The position numbers and the translations under genes were made by a program. A stretch of DNA of 64,000 bases, from positions 6,510,001-6,574,000 of the forward strand of contig NZ_SHKY01000001.1 of assembly GCF_004217545.1 (NCBI RefSeq). The letters are read 5' to 3'. The notes beneath the pieces were generated by a model, which saw only the letters and a program-made list of their open reading frames with translations, was not told the origin of the DNA and ran no database searches. This document shows positions 48,450 to 56,790 of this stretch, piece by piece (within the stretch, counting starts at the first letter, position 1; each line of letters starts with the position of its first letter). This DNA comes from Krasilnikovia cinnamomea. GTDB taxonomy: Bacteria; Actinomycetota; Actinomycetes; Mycobacteriales; Micromonosporaceae.

Positions 48450-50572
48450 CGGCCCGCCTCCGGCAGCAGGCCGAGCCGGTGCAGCTCGAACTCCAGGCGC
48501 GGCGCCAGCACGGTGGCCGCGGTGCTGGTGAGGTGCGCGCCGTCGCGATAGAGCAGCACACCCTCGCGTACGGCCGGGCAGTCCGGCCCGGGCGGGCACA
48601 GCGTCCCGGTCAGGTCGACGACCGACACCCCCGGCCGGCCGCCCCGCGCCAGCCGCTCGGCGAGGCGGTCCGGTGGCAGCGCCGTCTCCCGCGCGACGGC
48701 GCACCGGCTCCACGACTGCAGCGCACCCGACACGCACGTCGGCACGTCCCGGCCGAAGGTGGGGGTGTCCCGCAGGTACGCGACCGGGGCGCCCGTCGCG
48801 GCGAGCCGCCCCAGCGTGTCGTCCCAGCGCCGGGCCAGCGCGCGGGCGTCGCCGGTGTACCGGTTCAGACTGGCCGCGACGATCAGGCGCGGCCGGGGCC
48901 CGGCGGCGAGCCGGGCGAGCGCCTGGCGGCGCCACGTGTCGCACTCGGTGTAGGCGCGGCCGAGCTGCGGGCTGCGCACGGTCAGTTTCGGCAGCGGGCA
49001 GCCCTGCTTGACCAGCACCTCGACCGACCAGCCGCGCCGCCGCGCCACCTCGTCCACGGCCGTGAACCACTGTCCGGCGTGCGAGTCACCGATCAGGACG
49101 ATCCGGTCGCGGGCGCCCGGCGTGCCGTACCGGCAGGGCGGGCTCAGCGTGGCCTCCGGGGGGACCTCGCAGCCGGCGATCGGCGGGAAGTCGCGGCGGG
49201 CCTGCGCCGGGGCGGGGCGTACCGGTCCGCCGTGGCGGGCGGGACCGGGCTGGGCCAGCAGCCAGGGGCCGCCGGCCGCGCCCACGGGCGGGGGACCGGC
49301 GGCGTCGCGGGCGTTGCCCTCCAGGATCCGGATCGCCCCGCTGCCCAGCAGCAGCGCGGCCGCCAGCGGCACCACCACCGCGGTGGCCCCGACGGCGAGG
49401 CCCCGGCGCGGCCGGGCGGCGACGACCAGGGAAAACCGCAGCGGACGTTCGACCAGCCGGGTGGTCAGCGCGGCGGGCACACCGGCCGCCAGCACCAGCG
49501 CCAGGCGCGCGGGCCAGCCCAGCTCACCCAGGCGCGCCTGCGCCAGCACGAGCACCGGCCAATGCCACAGATACCACGTGTACGACAGCCGCCCGACCGT
49601 CCGCGCCGGACCGCTGCCCAGCAGCCGGCCCGCCTGTACGCCCGACGCCGACCGGTCGTCGGCCCGCTGTCCGGCGAGGATGACGGCGGCGGCCCCGAGC
49701 GTCGGAACCAGCGCCGCCAGCCCCGGGTACGGGGTGAGCCCGTCGAAGGTCACCGTCGCCCAGCCGATCGCGGCGACCCCGCCCCAGCCGAGCACCGCCC
49801 GCGCCCAGGCCTGCCCGTGGCCGGACAGCGCCCGGGCCGCGTACGGCGCGGCCAGGGCGGCCGTCGCGCCGACCCCGAACTGCCACGCCCGCGACGGCGA
49901 CCCCAGGTACGCCAGCGGCGCCGACGCGGCGGTCCAGCGCAGGTTGAGCGCGAACGAGCCGGCGGTCACCACGCCCGCCACGACCGCGATCCCCGGCAGC
50001 GCCGAACGGCCCCACCGGCGCGCCAGCACCGCGACCAGCAGCAGCACCGGCGCCCACCCGAGGTAGAACTGCTCCTCCACCGCCAGCGACCAGAAGTGCA
50101 GCACCGGGCTCGGTTCGGCGTGCGCGGCCAGGTAGTCGGTCTGACCGGCGACGAACCGCCAGTTCGCCGCGCTGAACGCGGCCGCGATCAGGTCGTACGC
50201 GACGTCGACACGGGCCAGCGGCGCCAGCAGCAGCCAGCAGGCGGCCGCGGTCGCGGCGAGCGCCACCCCGGCCGCGGGCAGGATGCGCCGGGCCCGGCGG
50301 GCGTAGAAGTCGGCCAGCGAGAAGGTGCCGTGCGCGGTGATGCGCGCCAGCAACAGCCCGGTGATGAGGAAGCCGGAGACGACGAAGAACACGTCCACGC
50401 CGACGTAGCCGCCCGCGAAGAACGGCACGCCCGCGTGGAAGCCGAGCACGGTGAGGATCGCGACGGCCCGCAGGCCCTCGATGTCGGGCCGGAAGTTCAG
50501 CCGGTACGCGGCCGCCGCCGCGCGGCCCGGCGCGACCGGTGTGCCGGCGGTCAGCGTCACGGGCGGGCTCAC
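48446..50572 (-). CDS. Membrane acyltransferase with C-terminal SGNH domain (OafA-like)
   Basis: 708 residues from GTG 50572, which overlaps the stop of the 39-aa gene (GTGA); GTG 50581 is an alternative. The N-terminal ~400 residues form an acyltransferase-3 membrane domain of ~10 helices: RPDIEGLRAVAILTVLGFH, GVDVFFVVSGFLITGLLL, ARRARRILPAAG and FWSLAVEEQFYLGW. The C-terminal domain is SGNH/GDSL-like with IVLIGDSHAGQWF and DGAHLTSTAA holding the Ser and Asp/His. Such fusions transfer acetyl or similar groups across the membrane onto cell-surface polysaccharides. It probably modifies the product of the upstream GT2. Confidence 0.9.
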   Translation of the reverse strand: MSPPVTLTAGTPVAPGRAAAAAYRLNFRPDIEGLRAVAILTVLGFHAGVPFFAGGYVGVDVFFVVSGFLITGLLLARITAHGTFSLADFYARRARRILPAAGVALAATAAACWLLLAPLARVDVAYDLIAAAFSAANWRFVAGQTDYLAAHAEPSPVLHFWSLAVEEQFYLGWAPVLLLVAVLARRWGRSALPGIAVVAGVVTAGSFALNLRWTAASAPLAYLGSPSRAWQFGVGATAALAAPYAARALSGHGQAWARAVLGWGGVAAIGWATVTFDGLTPYPGLAALVPTLGAAAVILAGQRADDRSASGVQAGRLLGSGPARTVGRLSYTWYLWHWPVLVLAQARLGELGWPARLALVLAAGVPAALTTRLVERPLRFSLVVAARPRRGLAVGATAVVVPLAAALLLGSGAIRILEGNARDAAGPPPVGAAGGPWLLAQPGPARHGGPVRPAPAQARRDFPPIAGCEVPPEATLSPPCRYGTPGARDRIVLIGDSHAGQWFTAVDEVARRRGWSVEVLVKQGCPLPKLTVRSPQLGRAYTECDTWRRQALARLAAGPRPRLIVAASLNRYTGDARALARRWDDTLGRLAATGAPVAYLRDTPTFGRDVPTCVSGALQSWSRCAVARETALPPDRLAERLARGGRPGVSVVDLTGTLCPPGPDCPAVREGVLLYRDGAHLTSTAATVLAPRLEFELHRLGLLPEAGR

Positions 50573-50688
50573 CGGGCCCACGGCAGCATCGCGTCGACCC
50601 AGCCGGAGGCGACCAGTGCGAGCACGGCGAGGGCGGCGGTGATGGCCAGCGCCTCCGGCCAGCCGATGCGGTCCCGGGCGCCGTTCAT
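50569..50688 (-). CDS. 39-residue single-helix membrane protein
   Basis: ATG 50688 overlaps the GT2 stop (ATGA) and its TGA overlaps the acyltransferase start (GTGA). The peptide is MNGARDRIGWPEALAITAAL, then AVLALVASGWVDAMLPWAR: a short polar start and one hydrophobic helix. Overlaps at both ends strongly suggest real, coupled translation. It may be a small accessory subunit of the synthase or acyltransferase. It is easy to miss in automated annotation and I do not recognise a family. Confidence 0.7.
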   Translation of the reverse strand: MNGARDRIGWPEALAITAALAVLALVASGWVDAMLPWAR

Positions 50689-52259
50689 CGATCCTCGGCC
50701 TGAAACAGGGCCGCGACCAGCGGCACGGTCAGATACGAGGTGAGCACCGCGTAACCCGCGACGCCCCAGTGCTGCGCCCAGCCGTAGCGCGCCACGTCGT
50801 AGGCGACGCCGGCCCAGAGCGCGAGCGTGGTGGCGGCCAGCCAGCCCAGGGCGACCCGGCCGACCGTACGGGCCAGCGGGGAGGATCCGCCCGCGGTGCC
50901 GGTGGGCACCCACGCCGCCGAGCGGCGGCGCAGGGTGTGCAGCAGCGCCACCGCACCGGCGAAGCTGACCATCAGGTGGGCGCGGATCACCTCGACCCGC
51001 CAGCGGGTCGCCGAGACCGAGGGCAGCAGCACCAGCCAGACCCACAGCGGCGCCAGCAGCGGCAGCGCGTGCCAGGGCCGGATCTCGGCGGGGTAGCAGA
51101 ACATCATCACCAGCGGCGGCAGTGGCGCGGCGAAGACGTTCACCGCGGCCAGCAGATACCCGAGTACGCCGTTGCCGTAGGCCAGCCGCAGCCGCCACGA
51201 CGCGGGCATGCGGTGGAAGTCGGCGTCGAAGAGCAGGCGCAGGTTGCCCATGGCCCACCGGTACTGCTGGTTGACGAACGCGGGCAGCGTGTCCGGTGAC
51301 AGGCCTTTGGCGACCTGGACGGGGACGTACCGGGTGCGGTATCCGGCGCGCAGCATCGCCAGCCCGGTGTACAGGTCCTCGCTGTGTTCGAGGCGGGCGA
51401 AGCCGCCGATGCGCCGCACCGCCGCCCGGCGGTAGACGGCGTTGCTGCCGCAGCAGATGGCCGCGTCGTCGGCGTCGCGGGACGGTTGCAGCCAGCGGAA
51501 GAACCACTCCTGGGCCGCGCCCGCGGCCCGCTGCAACCACGGCATCGCCGCGTCGGTGTCGAAGCATTGCGGGCTCTGCACGATGCCGACGTCGGGTGCC
51601 TCCAGGTACGGCACCAGATGCGACAGGAAGTCCGGGCGCGGGCAGAAGTCCGCGTCGAGGATCGCGATCAGGTCACCGTCGCTGAGCGCCAGGGCGTCGT
51701 TGAGGTTGCCCGCCTTCTTCAGGTGTCCCCGGTCCGGCCGGGTCCGGTAGGTGAACCCGTACTCGTCGGCCAGCGCCCGGACCTCGGGCCGGGCGGCGTC
51801 GTCGAGCACCCAGAACCGCAGCGGCCCGCCCCACCGCAGCCGCGCCACGTGGGTGTACGCGTTGCGCAGCACCGCGATCGGCTCGCCGCAGGTGGGCAGG
51901 AAGACGTCCACGCTCGGCGCGTTCGCCGGGCGCCACGCGCGCAGGAGCAGATCGTGTGAGTCGCGGGTGATCCGGCGCTGCCGTTGGCCGTCCACACACG
52001 ACAGCAGCCAGGCGGCGGCGTTGAGCGCCAGGACGGCCAGGAAGACCCACAGCGCGGGGTGCCTCAGCGAGAAGAAGAACAGGGTGGCTGCCGTGAAGGT
52101 GTACGACAGTGAAACGCACAACAGAACCCAGCGCCGTTGCGGGCCGAAATACGCGTACAGCTCGGTGTCGTCCGGCGGGGCCGGTAGTAGCGGTGACGGT
52201 TCTTCGATGTCGGCGGCGGTGCTGGCCGGCGGCGCGCTGAGCGCGGCTGACGCGGGCAT
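50685..52259 (-). CDS. Family 2 glycosyltransferase, cellulose synthase-like
   Basis: 524 residues from ATG 52259 with GGGAGC 7 nt upstream. Two N-terminal membrane helices, a cytoplasmic GT2 domain and about four C-terminal helices are seen. Processive-synthase motifs are present: VDVFLPTCGEP, WVLDDAARPEV, AILDADFCPRPDFL (DxD), EHSEDLYTGLAML and the product-binding QQYRWAMG (QxxRW). It should polymerise and export a beta-linked glycan from a UDP-sugar. No PilZ domain is seen. It is first in a four-gene chain with the 39-aa protein, an acyltransferase and a GH16 hydrolase. The polymer identity is unknown. Confidence 0.9.
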   Translation of the reverse strand: MPASAALSAPPASTAADIEEPSPLLPAPPDDTELYAYFGPQRRWVLLCVSLSYTFTAATLFFFSLRHPALWVFLAVLALNAAAWLLSCVDGQRQRRITRDSHDLLLRAWRPANAPSVDVFLPTCGEPIAVLRNAYTHVARLRWGGPLRFWVLDDAARPEVRALADEYGFTYRTRPDRGHLKKAGNLNDALALSDGDLIAILDADFCPRPDFLSHLVPYLEAPDVGIVQSPQCFDTDAAMPWLQRAAGAAQEWFFRWLQPSRDADDAAICCGSNAVYRRAAVRRIGGFARLEHSEDLYTGLAMLRAGYRTRYVPVQVAKGLSPDTLPAFVNQQYRWAMGNLRLLFDADFHRMPASWRLRLAYGNGVLGYLLAAVNVFAAPLPPLVMMFCYPAEIRPWHALPLLAPLWVWLVLLPSVSATRWRVEVIRAHLMVSFAGAVALLHTLRRRSAAWVPTGTAGGSSPLARTVGRVALGWLAATTLALWAGVAYDVARYGWAQHWGVAGYAVLTSYLTVPLVAALFQAEDR

Positions 52260-52434
52260 GACGGTGCTCCCAGGTCCAGATGTGCGGCCCCCCACAGGCC
52301 GATCCCCCGCTTCAAGAAAAGCATAGGTTTGTTAACTGAATTGGGCTGCGGGGTGGAGGTATGAATGCCGTCACGTCCGTTCATCCTTTGTGGACAATTG
52401 TTACGCGTTCAATGCGTGTGACAAGGAATCGACA

Positions 52435-52617
52435 ATGGTGATTCACAGTGTCGCGGGCCACTCGGCCGGGTACGTCCGGCTCGATGATCACGAGGGGCCG
52501 GGGCCCGGACCGCCGGAGCACTGGTTCAGATTCAGGGTGGTACAGAGGTTTTTCGGCCGTGAAGCGGCAACAGCACTGTCATCCGACGGATTGTCATTAA
52601 ACGATCTCTCTGTGTGA
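52435..52617 (+). CDS. Small unknown protein ahead of the gas vesicle genes
   Basis: 60 residues; ATG 52435 has AAGGAA 7 nt upstream. The sequence MVIHSVAGHSAGYVRLDDHE continues with PPEHWFRFRVVQRFFGREAA. No family is recognised. It ends 12 bp before gvpA in the same direction and lies in the AT-richer leader of the operon, so it may be the first cistron of the gas vesicle operon or a leader peptide. Coding is supported only by the ribosome site and position. Confidence 0.45.
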   Translation: MVIHSVAGHSAGYVRLDDHEGPGPGPPEHWFRFRVVQRFFGREAATALSSDGLSLNDLSV

Positions 52618-52629
52618 CGGTGGTGCGGC

Positions 52630-52998
52630 ATGAACCTGGAAGCGGGTTTGGTGGAACGGTCGGCCTCGGGCGGGCTGTCCGACGTGGTGGGCATGATCCT
52701 GGACAAGGGCGTCGTCGTGGACGCGTTCGCCCGGGTCTCGCTGGTCGGCATCGAGGTGTTGACCGTCGAGGCGCGGGTCGTCGTGGCCAGCATCGACACC
52801 TACCTGCGGTACGCGGACGCGATGGCGCGGCTGGACGCCGGCCGCGTGACGCCCCGCGGCGACCTGACGGGCCTCGTCCAAGGGGTCGCCGAGGGGGTGA
52901 CCAAGGGCGCCATCGGCGCTGTTCAGCAGTCCTCCGCCGAGTCCGTCGTCGGCCTGCTCTCCACCCCGGACGAGCCGGTGCGGGAGCGGCCACGATGA
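52630..52998 (+). CDS. gvpA: Gas vesicle structural protein GvpA
   Basis: 122 residues. The core [20 protein letters not shown], then [20 protein letters not shown] and [10 protein letters not shown], is the GvpA signature that builds the hollow ribbed shell. A ~50-residue C-terminal extension follows the core. It is the only full GvpA-type shell gene in the cluster; two shorter GvpA/J-family proteins follow. Its stop overlaps the gvpF start (ATGA at 52995). The ribosome site before ATG 52630 is weak. Confidence 0.92.
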   Translation: MNLEAGLVERSASGGLSDVVGMILDKGVVVDAFARVSLVGIEVLTVEARVVVASIDTYLRYADAMARLDAGRVTPRGDLTGLVQGVAEGVTKGAIGAVQQSSAESVVGLLSTPDEPVRERPR

Positions 52999-53786
52999 GC
53001 ACCGCGACCATCGGTGCACCCCGCGATGTCCGGCCCGCCGCCGCCGGCTGTTACCTCTACGGCGTCGTACCGTCCGGCACCCGCCTCCCGGACGACCTGT
53101 GCGGGGTCGGCCCCGCCGGCCCGCGACCCACCCTGATCCACCACGGCGACCTCGCCGCCGTGATCAGCCCGGTGGCGCGCGATCGTGCCCTCGGCAGCCG
53201 ACGCGACCTGCTTCGCCACGCCCGGATCCTGGACGAGCTGGCAGCGTCGGTACCGGTGCTGCCGGCTCGCTTCGGTGTCGTCCTGGACGACCCCGGCAGC
53301 GTCGTGACCCGGCTGCTCGAACCGCGCCGCGCGCCGTTCGCCGCGGCGCTCGCCCGGCTCGCGGGCACGGCGCAGTTCATCGTGTCGGTGCGCCACGTCG
53401 AGGACGCCGTGCTGGGCGAGGTGCTGGCCGGGGAGCCGGACATCGCCCGGCTGCGCGAGCTGGTCCGCGCGGGAGGCGGCGCGGCGGGCGTCCGGGTACG
53501 GCTCGGTGAGCTGGTGGCCGGCGCGCTCGCCGCCCGGCGGGCCCGCGACCGGCAGCATGTGCGGGCCGTGCTGGAGCCGTACCGGGTCGCCGCGGTGACC
53601 CGGCCGGTCACCGGCGCGGACGAGGCCGCGTGCGTGGCGTTCCTGGTGGAGCACGATGGCCGGGCGCGGTTCGAGGCCGCCGTGCAACGGCTGGCCGCCG
53701 AGTGGGCGGGCCGGGCCCGGGTCCGGCTGCTGGGTCCGCTCGCCCCGTACGACTTCGCCGACGCGCTCGTCCACGGGGAGGGCTGA
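52995..53786 (+). CDS. gvpF: Gas vesicle protein GvpF/GvpL family (first copy)
   Basis: 263 residues from ATG 52995 (ATGA overlap with gvpA). Family features: [16 protein letters not shown] near the start, [38 protein letters not shown] and [17 protein letters not shown] at the end. GvpF/L proteins interact with GvpA and are thought to prevent its aggregation and help nucleate the shell. Its stop shares one base with the gvpG start (TGATG). The first copy is named F by position; F and L cannot be separated by sequence alone here. Confidence 0.88.
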   Translation: MSTATIGAPRDVRPAAAGCYLYGVVPSGTRLPDDLCGVGPAGPRPTLIHHGDLAAVISPVARDRALGSRRDLLRHARILDELAASVPVLPARFGVVLDDPGSVVTRLLEPRRAPFAAALARLAGTAQFIVSVRHVEDAVLGEVLAGEPDIARLRELVRAGGGAAGVRVRLGELVAGALAARRARDRQHVRAVLEPYRVAAVTRPVTGADEAACVAFLVEHDGRARFEAAVQRLAAEWAGRARVRLLGPLAPYDFADALVHGEG

Positions 53787-54202
53787 TGGGACTCGTGTCC
53801 GGGCTGGCGACACTGCCGCTGGCCCCGCTGCGCGGCCTGTTCTGGCTGGCCCGGCTCATCCAGGACCAGGCGGCCACCGAATGGGATCCGGCGACGGAGA
53901 TCCGACGCCGGCTCGCGGAGACGGACCTGGCCCTGGCCGCGGGCCTCATTACCGAGCAGGAGTGCGCCGAGGCGCAGGACCTGCTCCTGGCACGCCTGCT
54001 GCCGGCCGACGCCACCCCGGTCAGCGGCGATGCCGCGCCGGTCACCGGCGATGCCGCGCCGGTCAGCGGCGATGCCGCGCCGGTCACCGGCGATGCCGCG
54101 CCGGTCAGCGGCGATGCCGCGCCGGTCACCGGCGACGCGGCGCCGATCACCGCCGACTCCGCGCCGACCGCCGGTGGCGCCGGGCCGGGTGGGTCCCGAT
54201 GA
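53786..54202 (+). CDS. gvpG: Gas vesicle protein GvpG with repeat tail
   Basis: 138 residues from ATG 53786. The first ~75 residues match GvpG: LATLPLAPLRGLFWLARLIQ, then EWDPATEIRRRLAETDLA and GLITEQECAEAQDLLLARLL. The remaining ~60 residues are an extension made of seven PV(S/T)GDAA-type heptapeptides, which ordinary GvpG proteins (~80-90 aa) do not need. The tail encoding repeat is nearly perfect at DNA level, so its length may vary between strains. GvpG is an accessory in vesicle nucleation. It overlaps gvpJ by 4 bp. Confidence 0.85.
   Translation: MGLVSGLATLPLAPLRGLFWLARLIQDQAATEWDPATEIRRRLAETDLALAAGLITEQECAEAQDLLLARLLPADATPVSGDAAPVTGDAAPVSGDAAPVTGDAAPVSGDAAPVTGDAAPITADSAPTAGGAGPGGSR
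54017..54163 (+). repeat. 21-bp tandem repeat, seven units, inside gvpG
   Basis: Seven 21-bp units encode PVSGDAA / PVTGDAA alternately. The first five are identical apart from the Ser/Thr codon; the last two have diverged. This is a minisatellite-like array likely to expand or contract by slippage. Confidence 0.92.
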
Positions 54203-54549
54203 GCGGGCCGCTGATCGGCTGGCACGACGAGCGGGCGCCCGCCGCGCGCCCCGCGCCGGCCGATCTGGCCGACATACTGGAGCGGGTGCTGAACACGGGT
54301 GTCGTGGTGGCCGGGGACATCAGGATCTCGCTGCTCGACATCGAGCTGCTGACCATCCGCCTGCGCCTGCTGGTGACCTCGGTCGACAAGGCCCGCGAGA
54401 TGGGCATCGACTGGTGGGAGCACGACCCGTCGCTGACGTCGGCCGCCCGCCGCCGCGCACTCCGGGACGCGGTGACCCCACCAGGCGAGACCCCGGTCGA
54501 CAACGCGGGCTCGGCCCCGATCGGTGACGCGCCGGAGGCGCTGCCATGA
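54199..54549 (+). CDS. gvpJ: Gas vesicle protein GvpJ (GvpA/J family)
   Basis: 116 residues from ATG 54199 (ATGA overlap with gvpG). The shared GvpA-like core is LADILERVLNTGVVVAGDIR, then ISLLDIELLTIRLRLLVTSV with DKAREMGIDWWE, the last element typical of GvpJ rather than GvpA. GvpJ-type proteins are minor shell components, probably at the conical tips or nucleation complex. It overlaps the next gene by 4 bp. Confidence 0.87.
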   Translation: MSGPLIGWHDERAPAARPAPADLADILERVLNTGVVVAGDIRISLLDIELLTIRLRLLVTSVDKAREMGIDWWEHDPSLTSAARRRALRDAVTPPGETPVDNAGSAPIGDAPEALP

Positions 54550-55355
54550 CCGTACCGATGAATGACGGTCCCGGCGCGACGTGCGCCGGTCCCGTACGTG
54601 GAATCTGGGTCTACGCGGTCGTGCTGGTCCCGTGCCCGGCCCCGGCGCTGACCGGGGTGGCGGATGAGCCGCTCTTCGCGGTCGAGAACGCCGGGCTGGC
54701 CGCCGTGGTGGGTTCGGTGCCGCTGGCCGGGTTCGCGGCCGTCGGGACCGGTGACGACCGCGACCGCGTCGAGCGGATCGCCCGTGCCCACCACCGCGTC
54801 CTGACCGACCTGCGTGTGCACGCCGCCCTGGTGCCCTTCCGGCTCGGCACCGTCTACCGCGACGAGGCAGGCGTGGCGGGCATGCTCGGTCAGCGGCGCG
54901 CGCTGCTGCGCGACGGGCTGCGGCTGGCCGCGGGGCGGACCGAATGGGGGGTCAAGGCACATCTGCGCCGCCCGCCCGCGCCTGATCCCGGCGAACGCGC
55001 CACTGCCGGCGCGGCCGGGACCGGGACGGCGTTCCTGATGCGTCGCCGCGCCGAGCGGCAAGGCGCCGAACTGCTCCTCCGGCAGGCGGCGGAGCGCGCC
55101 GACGTGATCCACCGGACGTTCTGCGGCTACGCGGCCGTGTCGCGCCGCTATCCGCCACACGACCCGTGGCTGGCGGGGGCCGAAGAGTGGACCCTGCTGA
55201 ACGCGGCCTATCTGGTGTCCGACGACGACACCGCGCGCTTCGCCGGGGCGGCCACCGAGATGCAGGCCGTGGACCCGGCACTGCGGATCGAGATCACGGG
55301 GCCCTGGCCGCCGTACTGTGCGGTGGCCGAACCGCCCGGGCCGGGACGGCCGTGA
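54546..55355 (+). CDS. gvpL: Gas vesicle protein GvpL/GvpF family (second copy)
   Basis: 269 residues from ATG 54546 (ATGA overlap). Family features: GIWVYAVVLVPCPAP, GLAAVVGSVPLAGF, RIARAHHRVLTDLRVHAALV, PFRLGTVYRDEAGV and the closing ITGPWPPYCA. It differs from the first GvpF/L copy, so the two are old paralogues with separate jobs. It shares one base with the next gene (TGATG at 55353-55357). Confidence 0.87.
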   Translation: MTVPMNDGPGATCAGPVRGIWVYAVVLVPCPAPALTGVADEPLFAVENAGLAAVVGSVPLAGFAAVGTGDDRDRVERIARAHHRVLTDLRVHAALVPFRLGTVYRDEAGVAGMLGQRRALLRDGLRLAAGRTEWGVKAHLRRPPAPDPGERATAGAAGTGTAFLMRRRAERQGAELLLRQAAERADVIHRTFCGYAAVSRRYPPHDPWLAGAEEWTLLNAAYLVSDDDTARFAGAATEMQAVDPALRIEITGPWPPYCAVAEPPGPGRP

Positions 55356-55552
55356 TGGTCCCGGCCGCCGCGCCGCCGCCGGTCCCGCTGGTGGACCTGC
55401 TCGACCGGATGCTCGCCACCGGGGTGGTGGTCACCGGCGACGTCGTCATCCGCGTCGCCGACATCGACCTGGTACGGATATCGCTGCGGGCCCTGCTGTG
55501 TTCCGTGCACGCACCGCCCGCGCCCGGTAGTGGGGGAGGTGACCGGACGTGA
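55355..55552 (+). CDS. gvpS: Short GvpA/J-family protein (GvpS-like)
   Basis: 65 residues from ATG 55355. PLVDLLDRMLATGVVVTGDV, then VIRVADIDLVRISLRALLCS, is a minimal GvpA-type core without the C-terminal part. In Streptomyces clusters the corresponding short gene between gvpL and gvpK is called gvpS; the name is given by position and length. Its GTGA overlap couples it to gvpK. Confidence 0.78.
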   Translation: MVPAAAPPPVPLVDLLDRMLATGVVVTGDVVIRVADIDLVRISLRALLCSVHAPPAPGSGGGDRT

Positions 55553-55884
55553 GCTCTACCGGGGACGGTGCCGCGCGCCTGGCCGTGGAACCCGAGTCCG
55601 TCGAGCGGGGACTCGCGACGCTGGTGCTCACGGTCGTGGAGCTGCTCAGGCAACTGATGGAGCGGCAGGCGCTACGCCGGGTCGACGAGGGTGAGCTGTC
55701 GGCCGAGCAGGTCGAGCGGCTCGGGCTGACGCTGATGACCCTGGAAGAGCACATGGTGCGCCTGTGTGATCACTTCGGGGTCACACTCGCGGATCTCAAC
55801 CTCGACCTGGGCCCGCTCGGCCCGCTGCTGGGGCCGGTCGACCCGCCGCGACCCGCCGCCGACTCCGCGCCGCGGCGTCATTGA
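55549..55884 (+). CDS. gvpK: Gas vesicle protein GvpK
   Basis: 111 residues from GTG 55549 (GTGA overlap). The GvpK signature is present: VERGLATLVLTVVELLRQLM, ERQALRRVDEGELSAEQVER and LGLTLMTLEEHMVRLCDHFG, then LADLNLDLGPLGPLL. GvpK is required for vesicle formation in other clusters; its biochemical role is unclear. It ends the operon and overlaps the convergent hydrolase gene by 7 bp. No gvpN or gvpO gene is seen in the window. Confidence 0.9.
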   Translation: MSSTGDGAARLAVEPESVERGLATLVLTVVELLRQLMERQALRRVDEGELSAEQVERLGLTLMTLEEHMVRLCDHFGVTLADLNLDLGPLGPLLGPVDPPRPAADSAPRRH

Positions 55885-56750
55885 CCGCCGCCCAGCAGGA
55901 AGTCCCGCACCGGTACGGCCGGATCGGGCAGCAGGTGACCGGCCTCGGGTAGGAGCCGTACCACGGCATGCGGCGCCGCGGCCGACAGCCGCCGGGCGGT
56001 GCCGTGGGAGTCGAGCATCCGGTCGCGGCCGCCCAGCATGACCATCACGGGCATGGTCAGTCCGGCCAGCCGCGCGTCGCTGAACGTGGGGATGCCCGTC
56101 GTCCGGGGCCGGAAGTGCCGGAAGATCAGCAGCGGCAGTGCGCTGTCCGTGGGCCGGCCCGGCGTGGCCGGTCCGAGGAGGTAGCGCAGCAGGCGTCGCC
56201 GTCCCGCCTCGCCGAACGGCCGCAACGCGAGCGCGGCCACCACCACCCGGGTCCGGCGTCGGCCGATGCCGCTGGGGGACAGCAGCGCCAGCCGGGACAC
56301 GCGTCCCGGGCGGCGCAGCGCGTAGTCGATCGCCAGCAGCCCGCCCAGCGAGACACCGACCATCGCCACCTCGGCCAGGCCGAGTCCCGAGGTCACCTCG
56401 TCGAGCCACCGGGCGTGCGCGTCGGACTCCAGCGGGGGGCGGGACGGGGCGCTCAGGCCGGGCTCGCCGATCACGTCGACGGCGTACACCCGCAGGTCGC
56501 GCGCCCAGGTGCCGATCTGGTGCCGCCACATGGCGGTGTTCGCGCCGGAGCCCTGCAGGGCCAGCACCGGGGGCGCGTCCGCCGGGCCGCAGGCGAGGAC
56601 GAACGTGTCGCCCTGCCCGGTGGGCACCGTGATCTGCTGCGCGGGCACGGGCCAGTCCGCCAGTGCCGCCCGGTAGCGCCGCCGCACGGCGTCGGCCCCC
56701 TCGGCGGAACGGTAGACGGGCGTGCCGGTGGTGACAGGGCGCGGCATCAT
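55878..56750 (-). CDS. Alpha/beta hydrolase
   Basis: 290 residues from ATG 56750 (a second ATG follows at 56747). The fold motifs are VLALQGSGANTAMWRHQIGT (oxyanion loop), nucleophile elbow VGVSLGG, acid loop VMVMLGGRDRM and LLPEAGHLLPDP with the catalytic His. The triad is complete; no signal peptide. Substrate unknown. Its promoter is unusual: a -10 box ends 7 nt before the ATG and three 10-bp direct repeats lie just above the -35, suggesting a leaderless, activator-driven transcript. AGGG at 8 nt could alternatively serve as ribosome site. Confidence 0.88.
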   Translation of the reverse strand: MMPRPVTTGTPVYRSAEGADAVRRRYRAALADWPVPAQQITVPTGQGDTFVLACGPADAPPVLALQGSGANTAMWRHQIGTWARDLRVYAVDVIGEPGLSAPSRPPLESDAHARWLDEVTSGLGLAEVAMVGVSLGGLLAIDYALRRPGRVSRLALLSPSGIGRRRTRVVVAALALRPFGEAGRRRLLRYLLGPATPGRPTDSALPLLIFRHFRPRTTGIPTFSDARLAGLTMPVMVMLGGRDRMLDSHGTARRLSAAAPHAVVRLLPEAGHLLPDPAVPVRDFLLGGGQ

Positions 56751-56757
56751 GAAAAAT

Positions 56758-56786
56758 ACCCTAACCGTCTCTCCAGACAGCCACAA
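56758..56786 (-). promoter_or_regulatory. Promoter of the alpha/beta hydrolase gene (leaderless)
   Basis: On the minus strand TTGTGG (56786-56781), a 17-bp spacer and TAGGGT (56763-56758) are followed after 7 nt by ATG. Transcription would start at or next to the A of ATG. Confidence 0.6.
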
Positions 56787-56790
56787 CAGG

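Noticed and set aside
54017-54163. CRISPR or origin iterons in the gvp operon
   Set aside because: Units are contiguous 21-mers in frame with gvpG and vary at a single codon, so this is a coding repeat.
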